Shown here: in pieces, positions 25,619 to 34,042 of the stretch
Numbering within the stretch: the first letter of the stretch is position 1
Layout: each line of letters begins with the position of its first letter
Position numbers and translations under genes: made by a program
Notes under the pieces: generated by a model
Seen by the model: only the letters and a program-made list of their open reading frames with translations
What the model was told of the DNA's origin: nothing
The model's database searches: none
Source: Deltaproteobacteria bacterium
Lineage (GTDB): Bacteria; Bdellovibrionota_B; Oligoflexia; Oligoflexales; Bog-1112
Direction: 5' to 3'
Assembly: GCA_020635195.1 (NCBI GenBank)
Contig: JACKAG010000010.1
Span: forward strand, 1 to 64,000
DNA length: 64,000 nucleotides

Positions 25619-25883
25619 GAGTCCATCCATTTCTGCAAAAAACAATCACCACTTAGACCTTCCCTTTGAGGGAATGTCTGCCAACTTCAGCCTTGGATGA
25701 GAAGTTCTGCTCAAACCAGTCCACTGTTAAGTCTATAAGAAACTAATGCTTAAGAAAAGATCTCTGGGGAGCAGATTCTGACAGAAAGCTGTCTTAAGAA
25801 GCTTAATGCTTTGAAATTTAAGTTATATTGCTCTGTTTTTATCCGAACTGCGTGGATATTTTCTTGCCATGTTTTTACCCTTG

Positions 25884-26486
25884 TCAATGACTGGGCCTGA
25901 TGTCGGAAAGGTCATGAATAAATGGTATTTTATGCCAGGCTTTTATCTGATAAGGGGGGGCAAGGGTTAGTTTTATTTTCTGTAATGTTTTCTGCATTTC
26001 TTTTATAAGGGTTGGCCTTTCTTCCTGCCAATGTCCGGAAGAAAGGCTGAGATCTTCCCGATCTTCTCCGAGAGGAGTGACCCATGCGGAGGCTTCCCTT
26101 TCGGACAGGAGAAAAAAAGGTGGAAACAGAACAATACGTTCAGAAAATTGATCGATTTTTTGCATATAACGGAGCCAGTTGCGGTAGTAAATTGTGTTTT
26201 CACTTGTCAGAACATTGTAACGATTAGGTATACTCAGAGCATAGTGATAGTGATCGTTTTTGCCTGGTCCAGGGGGACTGATTCGATAGCTTTCAAACCA
26301 TCGGCCAGCACCGAGCTTATGCCCCTCCATGGAGATTTTCACTCTGTCTGCTGAATGATTACCATAAAGTAAGGTTCTGAAAACGGTCTGCAGGAAAGAT
26401 TCATCCAGATGTGTATAAAATTGTTTATCCAGATGCTGTATGTCTTTTTTTATCTTGTCTGATACTGCTGCATGAATGGGTTTCAT
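25884..26486 (-). CDS. hypothetical soluble protein
   Basis: 200 residues, no signal peptide and no transmembrane segment. AGGATG precedes the ATG. The sequence is rich in aromatic and charged residues; KLGAGRWFESYRI and IPFIHDLSDIRP are the most distinctive pieces, faintly like a small aminoglycoside/protein-kinase-type fold, but without the motifs to support that. It is isolated: a 265-base gap separates it from khpA and a 399-base gap from the next gene on the other strand. Unknown function. Confidence 0.6.
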   Translation of the reverse strand: MKPIHAAVSDKIKKDIQHLDKQFYTHLDESFLQTVFRTLLYGNHSADRVKISMEGHKLGAGRWFESYRISPPGPGKNDHYHYALSIPNRYNVLTSENTIYYRNWLRYMQKIDQFSERIVLFPPFFLLSEREASAWVTPLGEDREDLSLSSGHWQEERPTLIKEMQKTLQKIKLTLAPPYQIKAWHKIPFIHDLSDIRPSH

Positions 26487-26885
26487 TATGACATCCTGTT
26501 AATTTATAAAGGATTTAATTTTTTGTTTTGTGTCACATAATCCGCTGTATTACTTTTTGCGTGTAAAATGGCTGCACTTTAGCAGTGGGCTATATCTGAG
26601 GCCCTTTGTCCTATTGTCGAAAATTTTGACAGTTGTTCAATTATGCAGACTTTGCCGGGCATCACAGCCTCCGCTTTATCAATACGTGATTGCGCATCAT
26701 TTTTTGATTTAAGGCAATGAAATAAAGGGATTTATAGGGAAGGTTCTCAGAGTGATTGCAGCCACTCTCGGATGGCACATATTTTGTAATAACTTTAATG
26801 ATCACCGGTTTCATGTGGTAGAGGACAACATACCCTTGGGCCAAGGTGGACTTTTCATACAGCCCCCATCAGGCAGGAGGATCAT
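26487..26885. other. 399-base divergent intergenic region
   Basis: Lies between a minus-strand gene and two plus-strand small genes. It holds an isolated TTGACA at about 26628 without a good -10 at the right distance, several short hairpins, and the AGGCAGGAGG site for the next gene at its right end. A minus-strand TATAAA occurs near 26507. No RNA gene or convincing ORF seen. Long enough for a small regulatory RNA or leader. Confidence 0.3.
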
Positions 26886-27149
26886 ATGAAATCAGGACAG
26901 TTCGATAATGTGGCATCAATTTTTCGCAAAGTATCAGAGAAACCTGGAGACGATTGTCTGTCAGATTCAAAAATGAAGGATGTGCCGGTTTCAGGAAAGC
27001 TTTCAGGATCAGATACAGAGCTTTCGGATCATGCAGAAGATCTGTTCAGATCTGCGATACAACGCAATATTGAAATTCAGGAGCGCCTTAAGGCAGATCG
27101 TCTCAGAGCAAACAGATCCGTGCTGAAATCTTACAGGCTCAAAAAGTGA
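26886..27149 (+). CDS. small charged protein, 87 aa, hypothetical
   Basis: An excellent AGGCAGGAGG site lies six bases before the ATG. The product is hydrophilic with a Ser/Asp/Lys-rich first half (SDSKMKDVPVSGKLSGSDTE) and a helical, arginine-rich second half (HAEDLFRSAIQRNIEIQERL ... RLRANRSVLKSYRLKK). The layout of a disordered N-terminus and a basic helix recalls small regulators or FlgM-like proteins, but I cannot assign a family. Followed after 43 bases by a gene of the same size and style, so the two form a small operon. Confidence 0.6.
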   Translation: MKSGQFDNVASIFRKVSEKPGDDCLSDSKMKDVPVSGKLSGSDTELSDHAEDLFRSAIQRNIEIQERLKADRLRANRSVLKSYRLKK

Positions 27150-27192
27150 TGAATTTCGTGTATCTCAAAGAATATAAGAGAGAAGGATCTCT

Positions 27193-27459
27193 ATGAAAAC
27201 AGAAAAAGACAGATACAAGCATAGATCAACATCGTTCAATACGCTCGATTTGTCAAAATTTCGTAAGAAAAAAACTGAAAAAGAATGGTTAGCTCGTGGT
27301 CGGGAGCCATTGTACGTAAGCTACTCCAGAGGACAGCTTCACGGATCAGATTCGGTATCAGTTTCAGGCTTGTCTGATTTTGGAGGTCGAATTGCTGATC
27401 TGAAATCGGAGCTTGAAAAAATCAACGCTCTTATGAATAGATCTCATCCTTCATCATAA
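27193..27459 (+). CDS. small charged protein, 88 aa, hypothetical
   Basis: GAGAGAAGGA precedes the ATG at a good distance. Highly basic N-terminus (MKTEKDRYKHRSTSFNTLDL SKFRKKKTEKEW), a Ser/Gly-rich middle and a C-terminal helix with heptad-like leucines (IADLKSELEKINALMN) that could be a coiled coil. Second gene of a two-gene unit of small unknown proteins. The stop codon lies inside the left arm of the terminator hairpin shared with convergent hpt. Confidence 0.6.
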   Translation: MKTEKDRYKHRSTSFNTLDLSKFRKKKTEKEWLARGREPLYVSYSRGQLHGSDSVSVSGLSDFGGRIADLKSELEKINALMNRSHPSS

Positions 27460-27498
27460 TAAAATGATCTGATACATGCTCAGATCATTTTATTATGA
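27454..27498. terminator. bidirectional intrinsic terminator between the small gene pair and hpt
   Basis: A perfect 19-bp stem: 27454-27472 is the reverse complement of 27480-27498, with a seven-base loop (TACATGC). The stem has AAAA and TTTT tracts on its two sides, so it works in both directions. Both convergent genes end inside it: the plus-strand TAA at 27457-27459 in the left arm, and the hpt stop in the right arm. Confidence 0.85.
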
Positions 27499-28020
27499 TT
27501 GCGAGTTTATCACCTGAGCGATAAAGGGGAGTTCCCGATATTGCCCATTCAGATCTAGCCCGTAGCCTATGGCAAAATCATTTGTCATTTCAAAACCGAT
27601 ATAATCGATTTTGTATTTGTTCTTATGGGATGCTGTTTTTGACAGTAAAGTACAGATGCGAAGTGACGCAGGATGCTGCGATTCGAGAAGATGTGTCAGG
27701 TAATCGATTGTATGACCAGAATCTATAATATCTTCTACTAATAATACATGTTTCCCTTTTATATCTGCTGTCAGAGCTTTATTGACTCTTATCGCTCCGC
27801 TTGAGATCATTCCATCATAGGAAGATACGGAAATAAATTCAATTTTTACAGGTATCTTAATCATTCTTACTAAATCAGCTGTAAAAATGAATGCGCCTTT
27901 CAGAACACAAATGATGGTCAGCTCTTTGCCATGAAAGTCCTGATTGATTTGTGTGCTGATTTCCTTGATCCGATGTTTAATCTTATTTTGTGATATCTTG
28001 CATTGATATTGGATTGTCAT
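27493..28020 (-). CDS. hpt: hypoxanthine(-guanine) phosphoribosyltransferase
   Basis: Purine salvage enzyme joining hypoxanthine or guanine to PRPP. The PRPP loop VLLVEDIIDSGHTIDYL is unmistakable; CVLKGAFIFTADLVR, FISVSSYDGM and DYIGFEMTNDFAIGYGLDLNGQYRELPFI complete the pattern. 175 residues, as usual. AGGAAG precedes the ATG. It stands alone with its own promoter (28071-28099) and terminator. The common neighbours tilS and ftsH are absent. Confidence 0.95.
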   Translation of the reverse strand: MTIQYQCKISQNKIKHRIKEISTQINQDFHGKELTIICVLKGAFIFTADLVRMIKIPVKIEFISVSSYDGMISSGAIRVNKALTADIKGKHVLLVEDIIDSGHTIDYLTHLLESQHPASLRICTLLSKTASHKNKYKIDYIGFEMTNDFAIGYGLDLNGQYRELPFIAQVINSQS

Positions 28021-28070
28021 ATCAGCTTCCTGTACACATTCGGGATGGATGAGTGCCTGACTCAGAAAAT

Positions 28071-28099
28071 ATTATATCTGTTCATTGAGGGGGAGTCAG
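28071..28099 (-). promoter_or_regulatory. sigma-70 promoter of hpt
   Basis: On the minus strand CTGACT (28099-28094), a 17-base spacer, and a perfect TATAAT (28076-28071). Transcription would begin about 44 bases before the hpt start codon. Confidence 0.6.
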
Positions 28100-28148
28100 A
28101 TAGAAAACCATTTCGGACGTGTGAACAGGCATATTATATGATTTTGTG

Positions 28149-29405
28149 TTAACCGCAGAGTGTTTTTTCGGCTTCCTGAAAAGCCAGAATAAATTCTCTG
28201 ATATCGTTTTCATCATTATATATATAGGGGGACACCCGGCAGGCTGCTGGTATCTTGAGCCAGTTCATAAAAGGCTGAGCGCAATGGTGACCAGCACGGA
28301 TGCAGACTGATCTGGCATCTGCAAATGCTGCCATATCATGAGGATGAATGGACTTATGAAAGAAGGAGACAATCCCCACCCAGTTATCAGCTCCCGGAGT
28401 CAGCAGATAGATGCCAGGAACGTCCCGGAGAGCGTTAATGAGGCTTGTGCCGAGTTTTTGATCGTGTTCGAGAGCTGCTTGCATGTCAATTTGTTGCAGG
28501 AAGCGGATGGCTGCTCCAAGTCCGATGGCAGAAGCAATCCCAGGAGTGCCAGCTTCCAGTTTGTAAGGAAGTTTATTCCAGGTCGAACCTTCTGTTGTGA
28601 CGGAGGCAATCATGTCTCCTCCGCCCATAAATGGGGGCATTTTCTCCAGCAACTCGTCCTTTCCCCATAGAATTCCGATACCGGAAGGTCCACACATTTT
28701 GTGTCCACTAAAACAGTAAAAATCGCAGCCAATATCGTGAACATCGATCGGAAGGTGTGGAACGGCCTGAGCTCCATCGATCAGTGTCAGAATTCCGTGT
28801 TTTCGGGCCATCTGAACCATGGCTTTCACTGGATAGATCATTCCTGTTACGTTTGAGACATGAGCAAAAGCAAATAGCTTTGTTTTTTCTGAGAACAGAT
28901 TTTCCAGAATATTCAGGTCTGGTAACATGTTCTCGTTCAGGGGAACGAATCGTATGACCGCTCCGGTTTTTTTTGCAAGGATTTGCCATGGGACGATATT
29001 GGAATGGTGTTCTGAAATAAGAAGCAAAATTTCATCACCTGGGCGCAGATTTTCTTCACCCCAGGTCCGGGCTACAAGGTTGATGGCAGCAGTTGTTCCT
29101 GATGTAAAAATGACTTCATGGAGATGAACTCCCCCCAGAAACCTTGCAACCAGATTTCGGGTCTCTTCATAGGCAGAAGTTGCCTTCTCACTCAGGCGAT
29201 AACTTCCTCTGTGGACATTTGCATATTGTTTCTCATAACAGTGAACTATGGACTGAATGACGCAAGTGGGTTTCTGGCAGGTCGCGGCACTGTCGAGATA
29301 GTGAACAGGATCTTTTTTTATATTAAGGGCTGGAAAACATGACTTTATTTTTCCCTCATCGAATTGAGATATAGCGGACTCTTTGCTCTTCATCTCATGC
29401 TTCAT
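28149..29405 (-). CDS. sufS: cysteine desulfurase, SufS type
   Basis: PLP enzyme taking sulfur from cysteine for Fe-S assembly. VHYLDSAATCQKP is the N-terminal line, DGAQAVPHLPIDV and CFSGHKMCGPSGIGILWG carry the PLP lysine, and RAGHHCAQPFMNWLKI has the persulfide cysteine of group II enzymes (the short SufS-type loop). 418 residues. AGGAG lies ten bases before the ATG. No sufBCD, sufE or sufU is adjacent, so here it is a single gene; assignment as SufS rather than CsdA rests on overall resemblance. Confidence 0.88.
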   Translation of the reverse strand: MKHEMKSKESAISQFDEGKIKSCFPALNIKKDPVHYLDSAATCQKPTCVIQSIVHCYEKQYANVHRGSYRLSEKATSAYEETRNLVARFLGGVHLHEVIFTSGTTAAINLVARTWGEENLRPGDEILLLISEHHSNIVPWQILAKKTGAVIRFVPLNENMLPDLNILENLFSEKTKLFAFAHVSNVTGMIYPVKAMVQMARKHGILTLIDGAQAVPHLPIDVHDIGCDFYCFSGHKMCGPSGIGILWGKDELLEKMPPFMGGGDMIASVTTEGSTWNKLPYKLEAGTPGIASAIGLGAAIRFLQQIDMQAALEHDQKLGTSLINALRDVPGIYLLTPGADNWVGIVSFFHKSIHPHDMAAFADARSVCIRAGHHCAQPFMNWLKIPAACRVSPYIYNDENDIREFILAFQEAEKTLCG

Positions 29406-29562
29406 GTTTTCATAACTCCTATGGTTTATGGCTTAGCTTTTTGCCGGAAGGAGAGCTTAGCAACGTTGGCTGCTTTGATCAATTTTTATGCGTGTAAATT
29501 CTGAGCTGTTAGAATGAATATCATCATAGGAAAAATGACCAGGCTGGGGATAGGACTGTCAG

Positions 29563-30096
29563 ATGAAACAAATATTGTGTCGTCAGAGGAGTCAGGTATC
29601 GTGCCTGTCTTACCGGATGAGGATAACAAATCAAAGATCACAGCTAATGATGTGCATCTTTATAGCCTTTGTTTTTTGTTATTCTGATTACAGTGTTGCA
29701 GCAGATGTTTCTTTTGGCATTATTTCTGGCGAAAGTACTGGACTGAGCCTTCATAAAAAAGCAGACCATCAGGTTCCTGCCTGGCATGTGAGCGCCTTTT
29801 TTCAGAGTCGAGAATTTCTTCAGTTTAATGGAGATCTGCAATTTTATATTCGGCCAATTATTCTTGACAGAGAGCTGTTGCAGGGATCTTTTTATAGTGG
29901 AATAGGTCTGAGAGCGATCAGTCTGGCACACAGAGATCAGGAAGAATCTTATTGGATCAGGTTTCCAGCGGGATTTCATCTGGAAGTAAAAGCGATGAAA
30001 CTTCAGATTTTTTTTGAACTTTCAGGGATTGTCGGAGCTCTCCCTTCGACTAAATTGATGATGTCTCCTGTGACAGGTCTGAGGATTGTTCTGTGA
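29563..30096 (+). CDS. small exported beta-barrel-like protein
   Basis: 177 residues with an unusually long basic N-terminus before the hydrophobic core (MMCIFIAFVFCYSDYSVAA); an internal ATG at 29617 would give a more ordinary signal peptide. The mature part is strand-like with alternating aromatics (WHVSAFFQSREFLQFNGDLQ, FYIRPIILD, GFHLEVKAMKLQIFFELSG) and ends TGLRIVL, as for a small outer-membrane barrel. Transcribed divergently from sufS. No family recognised. Confidence 0.55.
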   Translation: MKQILCRQRSQVSCLSYRMRITNQRSQLMMCIFIAFVFCYSDYSVAADVSFGIISGESTGLSLHKKADHQVPAWHVSAFFQSREFLQFNGDLQFYIRPIILDRELLQGSFYSGIGLRAISLAHRDQEESYWIRFPAGFHLEVKAMKLQIFFELSGIVGALPSTKLMMSPVTGLRIVL

Positions 30097-30306
30097 TGAG
30101 GGTGTCACGAATGTATCATCTGATTTGACCAATCAATTTTTTTTATGGCAAAACAATATAAAATCTTTTTTATATACTATAGTCATCCAGAAAAGGAATT
30201 TCTCACTGGCGCGAAACGCAAAAAACGCAACTATTTATTTGCCGGTGCGACATAGTCAATCCTGATATTCGTAGTGTTTTTTTAAAAATCTGTGGTTCAA
30301 CTGCTC

Positions 30307-30873
30307 TTATGAAGATATGGGTGACTTGTCTCCGGACTGTTGCTGTTCAGAAAATGGTGCTGTCTTCGTATTTTTGATCCCTATGGGGATTGTGCCATTA
30401 TTTTTTCTAAGTATTTCTGTCAAAAGGTTAATTTCATCAGCGACTTCCTGGAAACCATCGCCTTTTCTGAGTGTGATCCGGCTTTGAAACTCACCATGGC
30501 GTAGTTTTTCAATCTGAGAGCGAAAGGCAATGGTGGGTCCGACAAGCTTATGAGTATAGACAACAGAAACAGAAATGCTGGTTATAATAAAAATTAAAAC
30601 AAGTATCAGGACCCACCAAATCGTCTGAGAAATGTACTCTGAAAATAGTTCTCTTATTTCACTTTCGGAATCTGTCAGTGCCAGAAGGATTGTTGTAAAA
30701 TCTTCCAGATTGAGATATAGAATCATCATGATGGTGGCAGAAAAAAGGATTGTCAGGAGAATAGAATAGAGACCTAATCTGATTTGTAGTAAAGGCTGTA
30801 GAAAGTAATTTCTTAATTTACGTTTTTTACGTTCAGAATCCTTCAATTTTTCAGATTTTTCCTGTGTCTGCAT
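30307..30873 (-). CDS. two-transmembrane protein with a HAMP domain and no output domain
   Basis: 188 residues: a basic cytoplasmic start (KLKDSERKKRKLRNYFLQP), transmembrane segment 1 (residues about 34-54), a short periplasmic loop, transmembrane segment 2 (WWVLILVLIFIITSISVSVVY), then a HAMP-like helix pair (HKLVGPTIAFRSQIEKLRHGEF ... KGDGFQEVADEINLLTEIL) and a polar tail. HAMP domains normally pass signals to a kinase, cyclase or methyl-accepting output domain; none is fused here, so a partner in trans is likely. Divergent from the pruA-type gene. Confidence 0.7.
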   Translation of the reverse strand: MQTQEKSEKLKDSERKKRKLRNYFLQPLLQIRLGLYSILLTILFSATIMMILYLNLEDFTTILLALTDSESEIRELFSEYISQTIWWVLILVLIFIITSISVSVVYTHKLVGPTIAFRSQIEKLRHGEFQSRITLRKGDGFQEVADEINLLTEILRKNNGTIPIGIKNTKTAPFSEQQQSGDKSPISS

Positions 30874-31037
30874 GATTATGCTTCCATTGTGAAAGCGGCC
30901 TATACCATAAGAAATGATATGCGAAGGGCCGGATCAATTTGAGGGACCATATACCTGTCATGGATAGGATAACACAGGATGAGATAGGACGTTTTTTGTT
31001 TTTTATGAACAAAAAAACTCATTTGAAAGGAATTGTC

Positions 31038-32669
31038 ATGAATGATAGCATTTTTTATCCACCAGAGCCTCAAAATGAACCGGTGAGAAGCTATAAACCG
31101 GGAAGCGATGAAACTCGCACACTGAAAGAAGCTATCATCCTGACAAAGTCAGCCATTGAAGAGATCCCTCTTGTGATAGGATCACGGAAAATCTTTGATC
31201 GACCAAAGTCAGAGATCACCTGTCCACATGAAAAGAATCATATACTCGCATCTGTTGCTCAGGCGAATGCAGACGATATTCACGGAGCAATTGACTCCTG
31301 TCTGGCAGCAAGAAAAAACTGGGCTGCATTACCATGGAATGAACGAGCCTCCGTTTTTCTCAAGGCAGCGTCTCTGGTTACGGGTAAGTATCGGGATAAA
31401 ATAAATGCTGCTACGATGTTGGGACAGAGCAAAACCTGTTATCAATCTGAAATTGAAGCGGCCTGTGAACTGGCAGACTTTCTAAGGTTTAACGCCTGGT
31501 TTGTTCGGAAAATGCATGAAGATCAGCCACTCTGTTCACCTGATGATACGTGGAATTATACAGAAATCAGACCTGTCGAAGGCTTTATCTTTGCGATTGC
31601 CCCATTTAATTTTACAGCGATTGCTCTGAATCTGGCTTGCGCTCCTGCTCTTGTCGGCTGTTCTGTGCTCTGGAAACCTGCACCAACAGCAGTTCTTTCT
31701 TCATGGATCGGTTTCCAGATTCTGGAGGAGGCGGGACTTCCTCCGGGGGTGATTAACTTCGTAAACGGAGATGCGGAGCTTATTGGAAATATTGCGTTAA
31801 AGCACAGAGATCTTGGCGGAGTTCATTTCACAGGCTCGACTCAGACATTTCAGCATATCTGGTCAGAAATTGGAAAAAATATCAAAGAATACAGAAGTTA
31901 TCCAAGGATTGTCGGTGAAACAGGTGGCAAAGATTTTGTTTTTGCACATCATAGTGCGGATATTGATCAGCTGTTGACAGCTTTGATCAGAGGGGCGTTT
32001 GAATATCAGGGGCAAAAATGCTCAGCGGCATCAAGGGCGTATATTCCCAGAAGCATCTGGCCGGAACTCCGGGATAAGCTGGTCTCTGAAATCAACAAGA
32101 TCGCTGTGGGTTCTCCGGAAAATTTTTCTAATTTTATGGCTGCTGTCATTGATGAAAAATCTTTTGAAAAAATCAGATCCTATATTGATTATGCACGTAG
32201 TGCGCAGGATGCTGAAATTATTTGTGGAGGAAAATATGATCAGAGTGTCGGATATTTTATCTGGCCGACTTTGATTGAAACAAACAATCCATATTTTCGC
32301 ACCATGACAGAAGAGATTTTTGGCCCTGTACTTACTGTATGGCCTTATGATGATGAAGATTATGATAAGGTTATTTCTATTTGTGAAAGTTCTACAGATT
32401 ATGCTTTGACAGGGGCTATTTTTGCAAAAAATCGTGAGGTGATTTCTCAGCTAAGCCGTGTTTTTGAAAATTGTGCAGGTAATTTCTATATCAATGATAA
32501 GCCGACAGGTGCTGTCGTTGGGCAACAGCCTTTTGGAGGAGCCAGAAGGTCTGGTACAAATGATAAAGCTGGAAGCATTTTAAATTTATACAGATGGGTA
32601 TCCATGCGCACGGTAAAAGAAAATTTTAATCCGGCGTCTCATTATCGTTATCCGCATATGGGAGAGTGA
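31038..32669 (+). CDS. pruA: L-glutamate gamma-semialdehyde (1-pyrroline-5-carboxylate) dehydrogenase
   Basis: NAD-dependent aldehyde dehydrogenase finishing proline degradation to glutamate. The protein from ATG 31038 (AAAGGA seven bases upstream) has 543 residues, matching the stand-alone eukaryote-like P5CDH type; an ATG at 30939 would add 33 residues without a good site. Key lines: EGFIFAIAPFNFTAIALNLA, LWKPAPTAVLSSW, HFTGST, GETGGKDFVF, and YQGQKCSAASRAY with catalytic Cys near residue 328; TEEIFGPVLTVWPY near the end. The proline dehydrogenase (putA/prodh) is not adjacent. The DUF4442 gene follows at once. Confidence 0.9.
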   Translation: MNDSIFYPPEPQNEPVRSYKPGSDETRTLKEAIILTKSAIEEIPLVIGSRKIFDRPKSEITCPHEKNHILASVAQANADDIHGAIDSCLAARKNWAALPWNERASVFLKAASLVTGKYRDKINAATMLGQSKTCYQSEIEAACELADFLRFNAWFVRKMHEDQPLCSPDDTWNYTEIRPVEGFIFAIAPFNFTAIALNLACAPALVGCSVLWKPAPTAVLSSWIGFQILEEAGLPPGVINFVNGDAELIGNIALKHRDLGGVHFTGSTQTFQHIWSEIGKNIKEYRSYPRIVGETGGKDFVFAHHSADIDQLLTALIRGAFEYQGQKCSAASRAYIPRSIWPELRDKLVSEINKIAVGSPENFSNFMAAVIDEKSFEKIRSYIDYARSAQDAEIICGGKYDQSVGYFIWPTLIETNNPYFRTMTEEIFGPVLTVWPYDDEDYDKVISICESSTDYALTGAIFAKNREVISQLSRVFENCAGNFYINDKPTGAVVGQQPFGGARRSGTNDKAGSILNLYRWVSMRTVKENFNPASHYRYPHMGE

Positions 32670-32674
32670 GTTTT

Positions 32675-33214
32675 ATGCTTCCTGCGGCTGTCCGTACATT
32701 TTGCCAGACGATTTCTCTGAGGCTCTGGAGCTGTTATTATGTTCCTATGCTATCCAGAATCCAACCAGTGGTTGAGGAATTAAGTGAAGAAAGAGTAGTT
32801 ATTTCAGTGCCTTTGATCAGAAAAAATAAAAACCACCTTGATTCCATGTATTTTGGTGTTTTGGCATGTGGCGCAGATCTTGCGGGCGGAATATTGGCGA
32901 TGCGCAAGATCTGGCTATCGGGGGAAGCGGTTTCTTTTGTCTTTAAAAACTTTCAGGCTGTTTTTCTTAAACGAGCAGATTCCAAAGTCCTTTTTATATG
33001 TGAAGATGGCCTATTACTGGATGCTCTGGTCAGGCGCTCTCTCAGCTCCGGTGTAAGGGAGGAAGCGACGGTCCATGTTCTGGCCCTGTGCCCAGAATCT
33101 TTTGGGCAGGAAGCTGTTGCCAGATTTGATCTGACCATTTCACTGAAAAAGCAAAAAAATAAGTCGTCCTCTTCATTGTTTCGAAAACTGCCCCGAAAAC
33201 TTTTTTCTTTATAA
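32675..33214 (+). CDS. DUF4442 hotdog-fold (thioesterase-like) protein
   Basis: About 179 residues. MLSRIQPVVEELSEERVVIS, then RKNKNHLDSMYFGVLACGAD LAGGILAM matches the DUF4442/PaaI-like hotdog line, where Asn-His and the ADLAGG helix shape an acyl-thioester pocket; the usual N-H-x-G-S-x-x-F-G-A pattern reads NHLDSMYFGV here. ATG 32675 sits eleven bases from GGGAG; a GTG at 32666 overlapping the pruA stop by four bases is an alternative. Tight coupling to pruA suggests one transcript. Substrate unknown. Confidence 0.75.
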   Translation: MLPAAVRTFCQTISLRLWSCYYVPMLSRIQPVVEELSEERVVISVPLIRKNKNHLDSMYFGVLACGADLAGGILAMRKIWLSGEAVSFVFKNFQAVFLKRADSKVLFICEDGLLLDALVRRSLSSGVREEATVHVLALCPESFGQEAVARFDLTISLKKQKNKSSSSLFRKLPRKLFSL

Positions 33215-33300
33215 GAACGGCGATTTTCTGAACTAAGAGCTTGCCGAACAGAATCATGTTATTCTATGCAAATTGCAGATTCGAAAATCTGTCTGCTGCG

Positions 33301-33329
33301 TTGACAAGAGCGTATACGAGTGCTTGAAT
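33301..33329 (+). promoter_or_regulatory. probable promoter of the peroxiredoxin gene
   Basis: A perfect TTGACA at 33301-33306, 17 bases, then TTGAAT at 33324-33329 (four of six to TATAAT). A hairpin-forming CAGATTCGAAAATCTG lies just upstream at 33276-33291 and could be an operator. The leader to the start codon is about 105 bases. Confidence 0.45.
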
Positions 33330-33442
33330 ACTGTTGAATTTTAACGCTCCGCTGGTCTGGGCTTCTCTGAAGGAATGGGCCGGGAACAGCTTGGGTTGCG
33401 GAAAAATAAATCCTTTATGAATCGTTTGCTGAAGGAGTTGTT

Positions 33443-34027
33443 ATGGGTGTTTTGGTAGGACGGCCTGCGCCGGATTTTAGTGCTACAGCTGTCGTCAACG
33501 GTGATTTTGACGAAAAGTTCAGGCTGAGTGGTCATAGAGGTAAATATGTCCTTTTGTTCTTTTATCCTCTTGATTTTACATTTGTTTGCCCGACTGAATT
33601 GCATGCGTTCCAGGACAAACTTGAATCCTTTAAAAAGTTAAATTGTGAGGTGATTGGTTGTTCTGTCGACTCACATTACAGCCATTATGCCTGGCTAAAT
33701 ACAGGCAAGGAAGAGGGAGGTATCAAGGGTGTCACTTATCCTTTAGTTTCAGATATCAATAAGACCATTGCCCGGGACTATGATGTTCTGGTCCCTGATG
33801 ATGGGGGTGTCGCCTTTCGGGGAGCTTTCCTGATTGATAAAGAAGGTATTGTGCGCCATCAGACAATTAATGACCTTCCTCTTGGACGGAATGTTCAGGA
33901 GTATCTGAGATTACTGGAAGCTCTTCAGTTTACGGAGGAGCATGGTGAAGTATGCCCTGCAAACTGGAAAAAAGGAGAGCGGGGAATGAAACCAGACCAG
34001 AGTGGTCTTAAATCATATTTTGGCTGA
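33443..34027 (+). CDS. typical 2-Cys peroxiredoxin (AhpC/Prx1 type)
   Basis: Thiol peroxidase reducing hydrogen peroxide and organic hydroperoxides. [18 protein letters not shown] has the peroxidatic Cys (residue 49), [11 protein letters not shown] follows, and [11 protein letters not shown] carries the resolving Cys (residue 171), as in Prx1/AhpC. The C-terminal tail ends SYFG, close to the YF motif that makes some Prx1 enzymes sensitive to over-oxidation; the GG-x-G loop region ([12 protein letters not shown]) is also present. AAGGAG precedes the ATG. 194 residues. Reductase partner (ahpF, thioredoxin) not adjacent. Confidence 0.92.
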   Translation: MGVLVGRPAPDFSATAVVNGDFDEKFRLSGHRGKYVLLFFYPLDFTFVCPTELHAFQDKLESFKKLNCEVIGCSVDSHYSHYAWLNTGKEEGGIKGVTYPLVSDINKTIARDYDVLVPDDGGVAFRGAFLIDKEGIVRHQTINDLPLGRNVQEYLRLLEALQFTEEHGEVCPANWKKGERGMKPDQSGLKSYFG

Positions 34028-34042
34028 TGAGTTGGTTTTTTT

